From contig MKTX01000014.1 of assembly GCA_001898465.1 (NCBI GenBank), positions 1-64,000 on the forward strand: a stretch of DNA of 64,000 nt, read 5' to 3'. Under the pieces are notes generated by a model, which worked only from the letters and a program-made list of their open reading frames with translations, was not told the origin of the DNA and made no database searches. Both the position numbers and the translations under genes were made by a program. Positions 1-8,476 of the stretch are shown piece by piece; positions within the stretch are counted from its first letter, which is position 1; every line of letters starts with the position of its first letter. Source of the DNA: Sphingobacteriales bacterium 39-19. Lineage in GTDB: Bacteria; Bacteroidota; Bacteroidia; Chitinophagales; Chitinophagaceae.

Positions 1-287
1 AAAAAAGAAATAAGCGCTAACCTATTTCAAACTGGTGGTCGACCCCAGTCGGTGCATCTGCAGTTGCAACGGCATTACACTTCGTTTATCTGTAACTCCC
101 CACCCCCGAGACAAGGGGGCATGTCTGCCAAAAATTTCATCACCCCACAATTTTAAAGAACGATTACATCACAAATATAAAGTAATTAGTCCCTTATTTA
201 AAAATAATTCAATTATTATTTTGAAATAATAGATTTTATTTAAATATTTGCATTATTTATTAGATAATAACTAAAACAATCCATTAA
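1..287. other. Region upstream of the Lrp gene, no gene assigned
   Basis: No convincing protein gene is seen. It contains a near-perfect dyad at 31-49 (arms ACTGG and CCAGT around GGTCGACC) and a GC-rich hairpin at 103-119 (CCCCC, a 7-base loop GAGACAA, GGGGG) in an otherwise AT-rich stretch. The composition of 30-125 differs from the AT-rich 130-287 that follows, so the first part may be the end of a dispersed repeat or a structured RNA that begins outside the window. Short open frames run through it on both strands, but none resembles a protein family I know. The last 100 bases are the AT-rich promoter region of the regulator gene. Confidence 0.4.
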
Positions 288-761
288 ATGGCTGCGAAAT
301 TAAATCTCGACAAATTAGATCTTCAAATTATTGATGCCATGATGAAGACTGCCGAAATCTCTTATGCCGAACTCGGCAAAAAATTGTTTGTAAGCGGTGG
401 CACCATCCATGTTCGCATAAAAAAATTACAGGAATATCATATTGTTAAAGGTACAAGGTTAAATGTAGATTTAAAATTATTAGGGTATGATATTACTGCA
501 TTTGTAGGAATTTATTTAGAGAAAAGTTCACTGTATGATGCCGTGGCAAAAGACCTGATGAATATCCCGGAAATTGTAAGACTTAATTATATCACCGGCA
601 ATTACAGTATGTTTATTGAAATCGTATGTAAAGATATTACACAGCTTAGAAAAGTACTGCACGACGATCTGCAAAAAATAAAAGGCATTGAAAGAACTGA
701 AACATTTATTTCCTTAGAAGAGGGCTTTAGCAGAAACGTACCTGTAGCAGATAAGGAGTAA
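288..761 (+). CDS. Lrp/AsnC family transcriptional regulator
   Basis: The 157-residue protein has the usual length of the feast/famine regulator family. Residues about 8-60 form the winged helix-turn-helix (starting LDLQIIDAMM and including SGGTIHVRIKKLQ), and residues about 65-150 form the RAM ligand-binding and oligomerisation domain, with GYDITAFVGIYL at its start. Such proteins bind DNA as dimers or octamers and respond to amino acids. It converges on the ABC permease gene, so its target is not implied by an operon. The ATG is preceded by an AT-rich leader without a Shine-Dalgarno sequence, which is normal for Bacteroidota. The family is clear; the ligand is unknown. Confidence 0.93.
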   Translation: MAAKLNLDKLDLQIIDAMMKTAEISYAELGKKLFVSGGTIHVRIKKLQEYHIVKGTRLNVDLKLLGYDITAFVGIYLEKSSLYDAVAKDLMNIPEIVRLNYITGNYSMFIEIVCKDITQLRKVLHDDLQKIKGIERTETFISLEEGFSRNVPVADKE

Positions 762-784
762 AAGGCTTTTATATACTTTACAAG

Positions 785-1882
785 TCATCCTTCTTCTACG
801 GCATCCCGTAAGCCGTTGCCCAGCAGATTAAAAGCCAATACCAGGATCATAATAGCAAACCCGGGGATTAATGCCAGGAAGGGATTATGAGTAATAATAA
901 AATTATAATTCTCGTTAATCATAAGTCCCCAACTGGGCTGAGGCGGTTGTACACCGATACCCAAAAAACTTAAACCCGCTTCTATAATTATTGCGGTAGC
1001 AAAATTACCGGCTGCAATCACCATCAATGGCCCCATGATATTGGGTAAAATATGACGGAAAATAATACGGGCATGGCTAAAGCCCAAGGCTTTGGCAGCC
1101 TGTATATACTCTAATTCTTTTATGGCCATCACCTGCCCCCTTACCAGCCTGGCCACACTTACCCAAAGGGTGAGGCCTACCGCAATAAATATTTGCCAAA
1201 ACCCTTTTCCCATTGCCATGGTAATAGCAAATACCAATAACAGGGTAGGGATACTCCAGGTTACATTTATGAGCCATAAAATAATTTCATCGGTACGCCC
1301 TTTAAAATAACCCGCCATAGCTCCCAATAATAAGCCCAGGCTAAGCGATATGATGACCGCAATAAATCCTACTGCCAGGCTAACCCTTGTGCCAATGATA
1401 AGCCTGCTTAAAATATCCCGCCCCAATACATCGGTACCCAGCCAGTATTTCTTTTTCATAATATATTTATGAATATTTCCCGGGTTCCTGCCTGTAATTG
1501 CTGATATGGCATAGCGCTGTACAATACTGGTATCTTCATCTACAAACTTTTGTACCAGGATGCTGTCTCCCTGCAAAGTATAACCCACGATGGGTATATA
1601 AACAGCAGATGACGGGGTCCCTAATATTAAATGAGTTAAAAAGCTGCCCTCGGTTTTCCGGTGGTTCGGGATTTTTAAAAATTGCTGTGTGTACCCCGGT
1701 TTCCTGGCTTGTATTTCCACGGTTTGCAAATCTGCATGGGGCGTATTATCCGGCGCTATTATGTATGCGAATAAAGCAATAAAAACAAAAAAAAGAATAC
1801 AGATAAGGCCGGCAAAAGCAGGCTTATTTTGTTTTAATTTTTTCCAGGTTCTTGCCCGGTAACTAAATATAGTTGATTGCAC
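785..1882 (-). CDS. Oligopeptide/dipeptide ABC transporter permease (DppC/OppC type)
   Basis: The 365-residue inner-membrane permease has an N-terminal membrane segment at about 17-43, then an unusually long periplasmic stretch of about 100 residues, then the BPD_transp_1 domain. LGTDVLGRDILSRLIIG is the conserved OppC entry motif. The cytoplasmic EAA loop AAKALGFSHARIIFRHILPN contacts the ATPase subunit. The start is GTG at 1882. No partner permease, ATPase or binding protein lies in the window, as is common in Bacteroidota where opp genes are scattered. A 176-base gap separates it from aat, so it probably has its own promoter. The substrate is inferred to be peptides from the family only. 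Confidence 0.9.
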   Translation of the reverse strand: MQSTIFSYRARTWKKLKQNKPAFAGLICILFFVFIALFAYIIAPDNTPHADLQTVEIQARKPGYTQQFLKIPNHRKTEGSFLTHLILGTPSSAVYIPIVGYTLQGDSILVQKFVDEDTSIVQRYAISAITGRNPGNIHKYIMKKKYWLGTDVLGRDILSRLIIGTRVSLAVGFIAVIISLSLGLLLGAMAGYFKGRTDEIILWLINVTWSIPTLLLVFAITMAMGKGFWQIFIAVGLTLWVSVARLVRGQVMAIKELEYIQAAKALGFSHARIIFRHILPNIMGPLMVIAAGNFATAIIIEAGLSFLGIGVQPPQPSWGLMINENYNFIITHNPFLALIPGFAIMILVLAFNLLGNGLRDAVEEG

Positions 1883-2058
1883 CCTGTAAAATAAACTTAT
1901 TCATTCTTTAATCCTAAAACCGGGGCAGGTTCTTTTCTTTTTCTACGCTTACACACATTGATACCTTTTTAACAGGAGAAAAAATAAATAGCTGGTTTTA
2001 TTTTTGCAGTCCTTGAGGCTCCTTTTTGAATTTGACATACTGCTATTTATGCTGCTGT

Positions 2059-2697
2059 TTACGAAAGCCACCCCTTTAGCAACCTTACATATTTTTCTGC
2101 CGGCATTGTTTCGGCACCCATACTTTTTAAGTGTGGGGTGGGCAACTGGCAATCAATACAAACATATTTTCCCTGCCGGCACAACCATACCAGGGCAGCT
2201 TTAGAGGCATTGGCCACATCACTAAACATACTCTCCCCACAAAAAACATTTTTCATTTCTACCCCATACAGGCCGCCCACTATTTTTTTTTGCTGCCATA
2301 CTTCCACACTTTTTGCGTAGCCCGCTTTATGTAATTGTATATAGGCCTGTTTCATTTCAGGCGTAATCCAGCTACCCTGCTGGCCCTGCCTGGGCTTACT
2401 GCTGCACATTTCTATCACTTGCTCAAACGACTTATTGCAGGTGATTTCAAAAGTATTCTTCTTCAAAATATGTTGCATACTCTTACTCACCCTGATGTTT
2501 TGCGGAAATAAAACACAACGTTCGGGTGGTGCATACCAGCAAATGGGTTCACCGGGGTTGTACCAGGGAAAAATACCTTGTGTATATGCCAATAATAATC
2601 TTTCCTGGCTAAGATCGCCCCCCATTGCCAATAAGCCATTTTCACCTGCCTGCAAAGGATCAGGAAACTGAAGTTGCTGCGTTAAAATGGTAATCAT
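2059..2697 (-). CDS. aat: Leucyl/phenylalanyl-tRNA--protein transferase
   Basis: The enzyme transfers Leu or Phe from aminoacyl-tRNA to N-terminal Arg or Lys of proteins, marking them for ClpS/ClpAP degradation (N-degron pathway) in the cytoplasm. The 212-residue length is normal for the family. Typical blocks are visible: FPDPLQAGENGLLAMGGDLS near the N-terminus, YTQGIFPWYNPGEPICWYAP, then GGLYGVEMKNVFCGESMFS and the C-terminal IDCQLPTPHLKSMGAE. It starts six bases after the stop of crtZ, so it is the last gene of the carotenoid transcript, though it has no known role in carotenoid synthesis. The carotenoid link is positional only. Confidence 0.95.
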   Translation of the reverse strand: MITILTQQLQFPDPLQAGENGLLAMGGDLSQERLLLAYTQGIFPWYNPGEPICWYAPPERCVLFPQNIRVSKSMQHILKKNTFEITCNKSFEQVIEMCSSKPRQGQQGSWITPEMKQAYIQLHKAGYAKSVEVWQQKKIVGGLYGVEMKNVFCGESMFSDVANASKAALVWLCRQGKYVCIDCQLPTPHLKSMGAETMPAEKYVRLLKGWLS

Positions 2698-2703
2698 GTA
2701 GAA

Positions 2704-3207
2704 TTAATACTCTGCTGTTGCCAGTTCCTGCCTTTGTTTATTTCTCTTTTTATCGGCACGTACCTTTTGCCAATATTTTTTAGCTACCCATAACATACCA
2801 AAGCTTTCTCCATCTTCTTTTCCCAAATGCTTATGATGCATTTTATGTGCCCAGCGTATGGTTCTCACATAGGTATTGTTGCTTCGGGTAAACCATTTAA
2901 ACCTTTGGTGAATGATTACTTCATGTACAATGAAATAACCTAATCCATAAAGAGCGATCCCAAAGCCGATGGCAACGACAGGGTAGTTTTTAGCCTGCAG
3001 CCCCAGCATAATACAAAGCCAACTGGGTATGGCAAATATGAGGAAGAAGGCATCATTTTTTTGAAAAACAGTTCCCGATGGTTGATGATGGTCTTTGTGC
3101 AAGTACCATAAGAACCCGTGCATAATATATTTATGTGTAAACCAGGTAACCGCTTCCATAAAAATAAAAACGGCAAGTACTATTAATATAAAAAAGAAAA
3201 TATTCAT
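2704..3207 (-). CDS. crtZ: Beta-carotene 3-hydroxylase (CrtZ type)
   Basis: This 167-residue integral membrane di-iron hydroxylase of the fatty-acid hydroxylase superfamily adds 3-hydroxyl groups to beta-ionone rings. The full set of histidine boxes is present: HKYIMH at 25-30, HKDHH at 37-41, HEVIIH at 95-100 and HKMHH at 121-125. Hydrophobic segments lie at 1-22 and 55-93. The start overlaps the cruF stop by four bases (ATGA type), indicating translational coupling. It requires a beta-ring substrate, but no lycopene cyclase gene is in the window, so the cyclase must be elsewhere. The family assignment is secure and the substrate is inferred from the operon. Confidence 0.94.
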   Translation of the reverse strand: MNIFFFILIVLAVFIFMEAVTWFTHKYIMHGFLWYLHKDHHQPSGTVFQKNDAFFLIFAIPSWLCIMLGLQAKNYPVVAIGFGIALYGLGYFIVHEVIIHQRFKWFTRSNNTYVRTIRWAHKMHHKHLGKEDGESFGMLWVAKKYWQKVRADKKRNKQRQELATAEY

Positions 3208-3887
3208 AAAAATACACGTATCAGCATAAAGAACATTAATTGTATCAACAGCAAATGTACAGCGAATTTATTGTTCTTGGGAAATGGTAAAAAGTAAAAT
3301 GCTGTTAATAATAGCGCACTTACAAAAATCCAGCAAGTATAATTAAATAAGGGAATATCTGCGGTAAGCCATTGCCAATAGCCCAGTTTAACCGCAGCCG
3401 GTTCCAAAATAAAATCAAAGAAAACGGCTAAGGTAGCGCCATCAATAATCACCGATAATGCTTTTATCAATGGGCTTGACGCCAGATTTTGTTCACCCGT
3501 ATTTTGTGATAACTTGCTAAAAATGCTATGCACTGTGGCTCCTGCACAATAAATAATAATGAACCAGTTTATACCCAGGATGAGTGGAACATTTTTAATC
3601 ATGGGACCCAGTACGGTTCCATACATATAATCTCCAAACAATGCCCCGGTAGAAGTACCGATGATTTCCACCCCAATACCCGTAGTGGCGCACAACAGAA
3701 AAAATATAAGAAAGCCAAGGTTTATCTTTTTTGCTGTATAAAACAAAAGAATGCCCATGAGCAATAAATGATAAGGAGTAGTACGTATAAAAAGCTCTTT
3801 ATTAATAAATAATATACCTGCCAGGCCGATGGCATGAAACAGGATTGCTATGGCAGTAGCAACCTGGTAGCGGGAATATTTTTTCAA
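3204..3887 (-). CDS. cruF: CruF-type carotenoid 1,2-hydratase family membrane protein
   Basis: The 227-residue polytopic protein carries the PF04240 (carotenoid biosynthesis protein) signature: GVEIIGTSTGALFGDYMYG at about 72-90, followed by LGPMIKNVPLILGINW. Family members CruF of Deinococcus and archaeal bacterioruberin pathways hydrate the psi end of linear or monocyclic carotenoids to give a 1-hydroxyl. I see roughly six to seven membrane segments. It overlaps the genes on both sides by four bases, so it is within the crt operon. The neighbouring second desaturase is the expected partner, acting on the 1-hydroxy end. The hydratase role is inferred from family and context. Confidence 0.85.
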   Translation of the reverse strand: MKKYSRYQVATAIAILFHAIGLAGILFINKELFIRTTPYHLLLMGILLFYTAKKINLGFLIFFLLCATTGIGVEIIGTSTGALFGDYMYGTVLGPMIKNVPLILGINWFIIIYCAGATVHSIFSKLSQNTGEQNLASSPLIKALSVIIDGATLAVFFDFILEPAAVKLGYWQWLTADIPLFNYTCWIFVSALLLTAFYFLPFPKNNKFAVHLLLIQLMFFMLIRVFL

Positions 3888-5377
3888 GGCCTATGTTTTA
3901 AAGTGAGGAAATCCCGCTGAATGATTTCAGCCGATATTTTTGCAGAGCGTAAACATAAGGGAATGCCGCCCCCCGGGTGTACAGTACCACCACAACAATA
4001 AAGACCCTTTATTTTTTTAAAAAAATTGGGTGGCCGCAGGAAGGCTGAAAATTTATTATTGGAAGCAGCGCCATAAAGTGCGCCCTCGTAAGCCCAGGTT
4101 TGTCCGGCTATCAAAGAAGGGTTCAGCACTTGTTCAAATTCAATATATTTTTCAATTTCTGCTCCCAGTAACCGTTGCAATTTTTTTAACACGGCTGCTT
4201 TTGTTTCCTTTTGAAGGGTTTCCCAATCCTGGCCGGTATGAGCTGCTGTATTTACCATTACAAACCAATTTTCTGAACCGGCAGGAGCATGGCCTTGTTC
4301 TTTTTTGCTGGTAATATTTATGTACACTGTAGGATCCTGGTACACACTGTGTTTATTAAATATGGCCTGGAACTCGGCTTTATAGTTATTGCTAAAGAAT
4401 ATATTATGCAGGCCCAGGGCCGGGTATGTTTTCTTAATGCCCCAATAAAATACAATGGCACTGCTGCTCCTGGGTTGCTTTAGTAATTTTTGAGCTTGCA
4501 CTTTTCGGCCCAGTAAATGCGAATAAGTAAAATAAATGTCTGCATTGCTGATAACCATATCGGCCAAAATATTTTGATGGTTTACTACAACCCCTTGTAC
4601 GCTACCGCTATTATAAATTATGCGGTCCACTGCGGTATTAAAATAAAATCGCACTCCTTTTTTTTCTGCCAGGCTTTGCAGTGCTTCAATAATTTTTATC
4701 ATGCCGCCATGCGGATAATAAACGCCCTCATTGTATTCCACGTGCGGAATCATGCTAAGCATACCTGGGGTATTATAAGGGCTGCTTCCATTATAGGTGG
4801 CATACCTGTTAAATAATTGTACGGCCTCCGGTGTTCTAAAGGCAGCCGCATTAAAACTATCCAGGTTACCGATAACATGATTTATTTTTACCTGTTTTAA
4901 TGCTTTAATAACCCGGCGGTGAAACCAGGTATTCGTTTTATGTAAACTATTGTTGAGAAAAATATCACCAACAGAATTAAATAATTTTCCTGCTTTTTGC
5001 AAATATTGCTTGGTATGTTCAGCGGGCTCGCCCAATTGTTCTTCCATTTCCCGGGCAAAGCGGTCTATATCGGCATGGGCAGTTATTTTTTTTCCGGATT
5101 CAAAAAAATAATGGCATAAATCATCGCATTTCTCATAGGTTAAATAATCATCCATCCGTTCGCCTGCCAAATCAAAAAGAGATTGCAACAAATAAGGTTC
5201 TGTAAATAAGGATGGGCCGGTATCAAACTGGTATCCTTGCTTTTGTAAACTTCCTAATTTACCGCCGGCTACTTCATTTTTTTCATATACTGAAACTTCT
5301 ATACCCTGTATAGCGAGGCGAATGGCTGCTGACAATCCCGCTACCCCGCTACCTATAATTATTGCTTTTGGTGCCAT
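3884..5377 (-). CDS. CrtI-family carotenoid desaturase, probably CrtD-like (1-hydroxycarotenoid 3,4-desaturase)
   Basis: This 497-residue FAD enzyme has an N-terminal Rossmann motif IIGSGVAGLSAAIRLA at about 7-22, the phytoene-desaturase body, and a C-terminal FAD block YCCGGTVHPGGGIPLCL. It is a paralog of the CrtI gene two positions upstream, and two CrtI-type genes in one Bacteroidota crt operon usually split into phytoene desaturase (CrtI) and 3,4-desaturase of hydroxylated ends (CrtD). Its position next to cruF supports the CrtD role. It could instead be a saturase or a second lycopene-forming desaturase. It lies 11 bases downstream of crtB and overlaps cruF by four. Confidence 0.82.
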   Translation of the reverse strand: MAPKAIIIGSGVAGLSAAIRLAIQGIEVSVYEKNEVAGGKLGSLQKQGYQFDTGPSLFTEPYLLQSLFDLAGERMDDYLTYEKCDDLCHYFFESGKKITAHADIDRFAREMEEQLGEPAEHTKQYLQKAGKLFNSVGDIFLNNSLHKTNTWFHRRVIKALKQVKINHVIGNLDSFNAAAFRTPEAVQLFNRYATYNGSSPYNTPGMLSMIPHVEYNEGVYYPHGGMIKIIEALQSLAEKKGVRFYFNTAVDRIIYNSGSVQGVVVNHQNILADMVISNADIYFTYSHLLGRKVQAQKLLKQPRSSSAIVFYWGIKKTYPALGLHNIFFSNNYKAEFQAIFNKHSVYQDPTVYINITSKKEQGHAPAGSENWFVMVNTAAHTGQDWETLQKETKAAVLKKLQRLLGAEIEKYIEFEQVLNPSLIAGQTWAYEGALYGAASNNKFSAFLRPPNFFKKIKGLYCCGGTVHPGGGIPLCLRSAKISAEIIQRDFLTLKHRP

Positions 5378-5388
5378 CCTTACACGAT

Positions 5389-6225
5389 TTAATTAAAATG
5401 AACCCCGTTATACAAACCGGTACGCAGCATGATAAAAAATTTTCCAAAGTTAGAAACCCGTACTCTTTTTTGTATCAACTCCGTGGCTTTTGTTTTTTTT
5501 ATTTTTTTAAATAAAGATAAATAATACCGGTAAGCCACAGTCACAGCAAAACGGCTGCTTGCCGGTAGCTGCCTGATACTTTGATAAGCCGCCGTAAAAT
5601 CATGACTGATATCTGCTTCAATTTTATTTTTATCCAATTCGGTAAAATGTAAAAAATTTACCCCGGGAAAATAAGTGCGGCCCAGTATTTCATAATCTGC
5701 TTTTATATCCCTTAAAAAATTCACTTTTTGAAAGGCAGCCGCCAGGGCGCAAGCGCCCGGTTTTAATTGATTATATAAAGCCGTGTTTCCATCACAAAAT
5801 ACAGTAAGGCACATCAGGCCTACTACTTCGGCACTTCCATAGATATATTTATGATAACCCTCGGTATTATAAGTATGATGATGCAGGTCTAATTCCATAC
5901 TTTCAAAAAAAGAGTGAATCAAATCCTTATCTATTTTAAATTCATTTACCGTAAGTTGAAAGCTGTTTAAAACAGGATTTAAACTGATGCCCGTATCAAT
6001 AGCATAAAAAGTTTGCTGTTTACATTGTTCTAATAATTCCTGCTTATTGTTTGTATGAAAGCTATCTACTATTTCATCTGCCAGGCGAACAAAGCCGTAA
6101 ATACTAAATATATGCGGGCGAACAGCCGGGTGCAACAATTGAATAGCGCTATTAAATGAGGTACTATACTTTGATGCCATTATCTTACTGCAACTCCTGC
6201 TTACGGTATGAAATAAGGGCATCAT
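5389..6225 (-). CDS. crtB: Phytoene synthase
   Basis: The enzyme condenses two geranylgeranyl diphosphates to phytoene, the first committed carotenoid step. The 278-residue protein has both aspartate-rich motifs of squalene/phytoene synthases: D50EIVD54 (first DxxxD) and D173IKAD177 (second), followed by YEILGRTYFPG. The substrate-pocket segment STSFNSAIQLL near the N-terminus is also typical. The start ATG overlaps the crtI stop (ATGA), and a second ATG follows directly, so the exact start may be one codon later. Length and motifs look intact. Confidence 0.95.
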   Translation of the reverse strand: MMPLFHTVSRSCSKIMASKYSTSFNSAIQLLHPAVRPHIFSIYGFVRLADEIVDSFHTNNKQELLEQCKQQTFYAIDTGISLNPVLNSFQLTVNEFKIDKDLIHSFFESMELDLHHHTYNTEGYHKYIYGSAEVVGLMCLTVFCDGNTALYNQLKPGACALAAAFQKVNFLRDIKADYEILGRTYFPGVNFLHFTELDKNKIEADISHDFTAAYQSIRQLPASSRFAVTVAYRYYLSLFKKIKKTKATELIQKRVRVSNFGKFFIMLRTGLYNGVHFN

Positions 6226-7715
6226 GTGATTGAAAAATCTTTAATTATCTCCCGGGCAGCCAGTTCACCGCTAATAAGTGATGGGGGTACACCAGGGCCG
6301 GGTACCGTTAACTGGCCTGCATAATATAAATTTTTAATTTTTTTACTGTGCAAAGCAGGTTTAAGTATGGCTGTTTGATTGAGCGTATTGGCAAGGCCAT
6401 AGGCATTCCCTTTATAAGCGCCATAATCAGTAATAAAGTCTGTAATACCATAGGATTTATAATACCCGATATCTGATTCTATAGAATGCCCCGTTTGTTG
6501 CTGAAAACGTTTTATAATTTTATCGAAATAAGATTTCCGCAATGCTTCATTATCGCCAGCTAAACCGGATGCAACCGGCACCAGGAAGAATAAATTCTCT
6601 TTTCCTGCTGGCGCTACTGTACGATCTGTTACCGAGGGAGCACATACATAAAACAAGGGATCCCGGGGCCAGGATTTGGTTTTATAAATTTCGAGCCCAT
6701 GGGTATCAAAATCTGTATCAAAAAATAAACTATGGTGCTGCAAGCCCGGAATTTTTTTATTGACCCCTACATAAAATAATAAGCAAGACGGCGCCATGGT
6801 TCTTTTGTCCCAATAATTTTCTGTATAGGAGCGATAGGGTTTATCTAATAACGTACTCTCAATAAAATGATAATCGGCTGCACCCACTACCACATCGGCC
6901 TGGTATTCGTATTTTTTACCCGAGGGTAAATGTGTTGCCAGTACCTGTTTTGCCATGCCATCCTGCACTTGAATATGGGTAACATCATGTTCCCATTTAA
7001 ACTGAACCCCTAAAGATGCAGCAAGGTCATGCATCCCTTCAGCAATTTTAAACATACCCCCCTGGGGATACCAGGTACCTAATTTGATATCGGCATAGTT
7101 CATCAGGCTGTACAATGCAGGGATATGATTGGGCATAGCCCCTAAAAACAAAACGGGGAATTCAATGATATAACGCAATTTCGGGTCTTTAAAGAAACGG
7201 CCCACATGCGCTTTCATGTTCTTAAATACATCCAGTTTTAAAACACCTCTCAATAAATCAACATCTAAAAATTCAGTAAGTGATACGCCCGGCTTGAATA
7301 CCAGATTTTGCATTCCTACTTTATATTTATAGGCCGCCTCCTTCATAAAAGCGTCTAAGTTTTTACCGGCGCCCTTTTCTATTTGTTCAAATAGATTTTT
7401 TAATTGTTCATAATCTGCCGGAATATCTATTTTATCGTCTTTAAAATACACCCGGTAAGATGGATCTAAACGCTGCAGGGTATAATAATCGGATGTGTTT
7501 TTTCCAAATGCATTAAAAAAACGGTCAAATATATCGGGCATCCAATACCAGCTTGGGCCCATATCAAATACAAATCCGTCTTGTTCCATTTTCCGGGCCC
7601 TTCCGCCGGGAAGATTATTTTTTTCTAATACGGTAACTTCCCATCCTTCTTTCGCTAAAAAACAAGCTGCTGAAAGACCGGAAAAACCGCTGCCAATGAT
7701 AATTGCTTTTTTCAC
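6222..7715 (-). CDS. crtI: Phytoene desaturase
   Basis: This FAD-dependent, bacterial-type enzyme introduces double bonds into phytoene to give lycopene. The 497-residue protein has the dinucleotide-binding motif IIIGSGFSGLSAACFLAKEG from residue 5 and the C-terminal CrtI signature YYAGQLTVPGPGVPPSLISG. It begins with GTG at 7715 (no nearby ATG gives the Rossmann strand) and is the first gene of the carotenoid operon crtI-crtB-crtD-cruF-crtZ-aat. The 70-base gap to the sugar-transferase gene upstream must hold the promoter; I see no exact TAnnTTTG element there. Confidence 0.93.
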   Translation of the reverse strand: MKKAIIIGSGFSGLSAACFLAKEGWEVTVLEKNNLPGGRARKMEQDGFVFDMGPSWYWMPDIFDRFFNAFGKNTSDYYTLQRLDPSYRVYFKDDKIDIPADYEQLKNLFEQIEKGAGKNLDAFMKEAAYKYKVGMQNLVFKPGVSLTEFLDVDLLRGVLKLDVFKNMKAHVGRFFKDPKLRYIIEFPVLFLGAMPNHIPALYSLMNYADIKLGTWYPQGGMFKIAEGMHDLAASLGVQFKWEHDVTHIQVQDGMAKQVLATHLPSGKKYEYQADVVVGAADYHFIESTLLDKPYRSYTENYWDKRTMAPSCLLFYVGVNKKIPGLQHHSLFFDTDFDTHGLEIYKTKSWPRDPLFYVCAPSVTDRTVAPAGKENLFFLVPVASGLAGDNEALRKSYFDKIIKRFQQQTGHSIESDIGYYKSYGITDFITDYGAYKGNAYGLANTLNQTAILKPALHSKKIKNLYYAGQLTVPGPGVPPSLISGELAAREIIKDFSIT

Positions 7716-7785
7716 ACACCGAAATTAATCATATTCATACAAATGCTGTTTATGAAGCAACCCTTTTACAGGAATCCTGTTTCCA

Positions 7786-8442
7786 CTAAAAATCCCGGGC
7801 GGGAAGGTTATTAAAAAAGCGGGGCGTTAATTTATTACCGGGAAACAAGATGGTCCAGGCGGTTAAAAAAATAATCTTAATATCTACCCACAAGGAAGCA
7901 TTTTGCAGGTACCAAATTTCCAGCTTGCCTTTATAGGGATAAATTTTTTGGTACATGATTTTGGGGTCAGAAGCCAGGGAAAGTATTTTTTCTTCATCTC
8001 TAAATACCAATGAACCAATACCGGTCATGCCCGGTTTAGATGCATATATCTTTTGTTTTACTTCATCATTATACAAATTAAAACTTACAGGCATCAGGGG
8101 GCGTGGCCCTACAATACTCATATCGCCCAATAATACGTTCATAACCTGGGGAATTTCATTGAGTTTACTCATCCTTAAAAATTTACCAAAGGGCATCACC
8201 CGGGGATCGTCTCTTAAGGTGATTTCACCTGTACCCATATTCGGGCTGTTTTTTACCATGGTGGCAAACTTCCATATATAAAATATTTTATTTTGGTATC
8301 CCACTCTTTTTTGTAAATAAAAAACTTCGTGTTCGCCTGTAAATAATAAAATAAGTACAATAATAATTAACAGGGGAGATAATATCACCAGGGCCAATCC
8401 GGCTAAAATAATATCCAGTAAGCGTTTGGTAAATTTATACAT
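7786..8442 (-). CDS. Initiating sugar transferase (polyprenyl-phosphate phosphoglycosyl transferase, PglC/WcaJ C-terminal type)
   Basis: This membrane enzyme moves a sugar-1-phosphate from a UDP-sugar to undecaprenyl phosphate, starting repeat-unit assembly. The 218-residue length corresponds to the minimal monotopic PglC-like form. It has one N-terminal hydrophobic helix at about 10-35, then the PF02397 motifs QKRVGYQNKIFYIWKFATM at 44-62 and RDDPRVMPFGKFLR with LNEIPQVMNVLLGDMSIVGPRP up to about 114. It lies 34 bases after the aminotransferase gene, which makes the sugar likely to be an amino sugar made by that enzyme. Substrate identity is inference. Confidence 0.92.
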   Translation of the reverse strand: MYKFTKRLLDIILAGLALVILSPLLIIIVLILLFTGEHEVFYLQKRVGYQNKIFYIWKFATMVKNSPNMGTGEITLRDDPRVMPFGKFLRMSKLNEIPQVMNVLLGDMSIVGPRPLMPVSFNLYNDEVKQKIYASKPGMTGIGSLVFRDEEKILSLASDPKIMYQKIYPYKGKLEIWYLQNASLWVDIKIIFLTAWTILFPGNKLTPRFFNNLPARDF

Positions 8443-8476
8443 TATTTTGAAAGCTGTATCCTTGTAAGATACGGTA

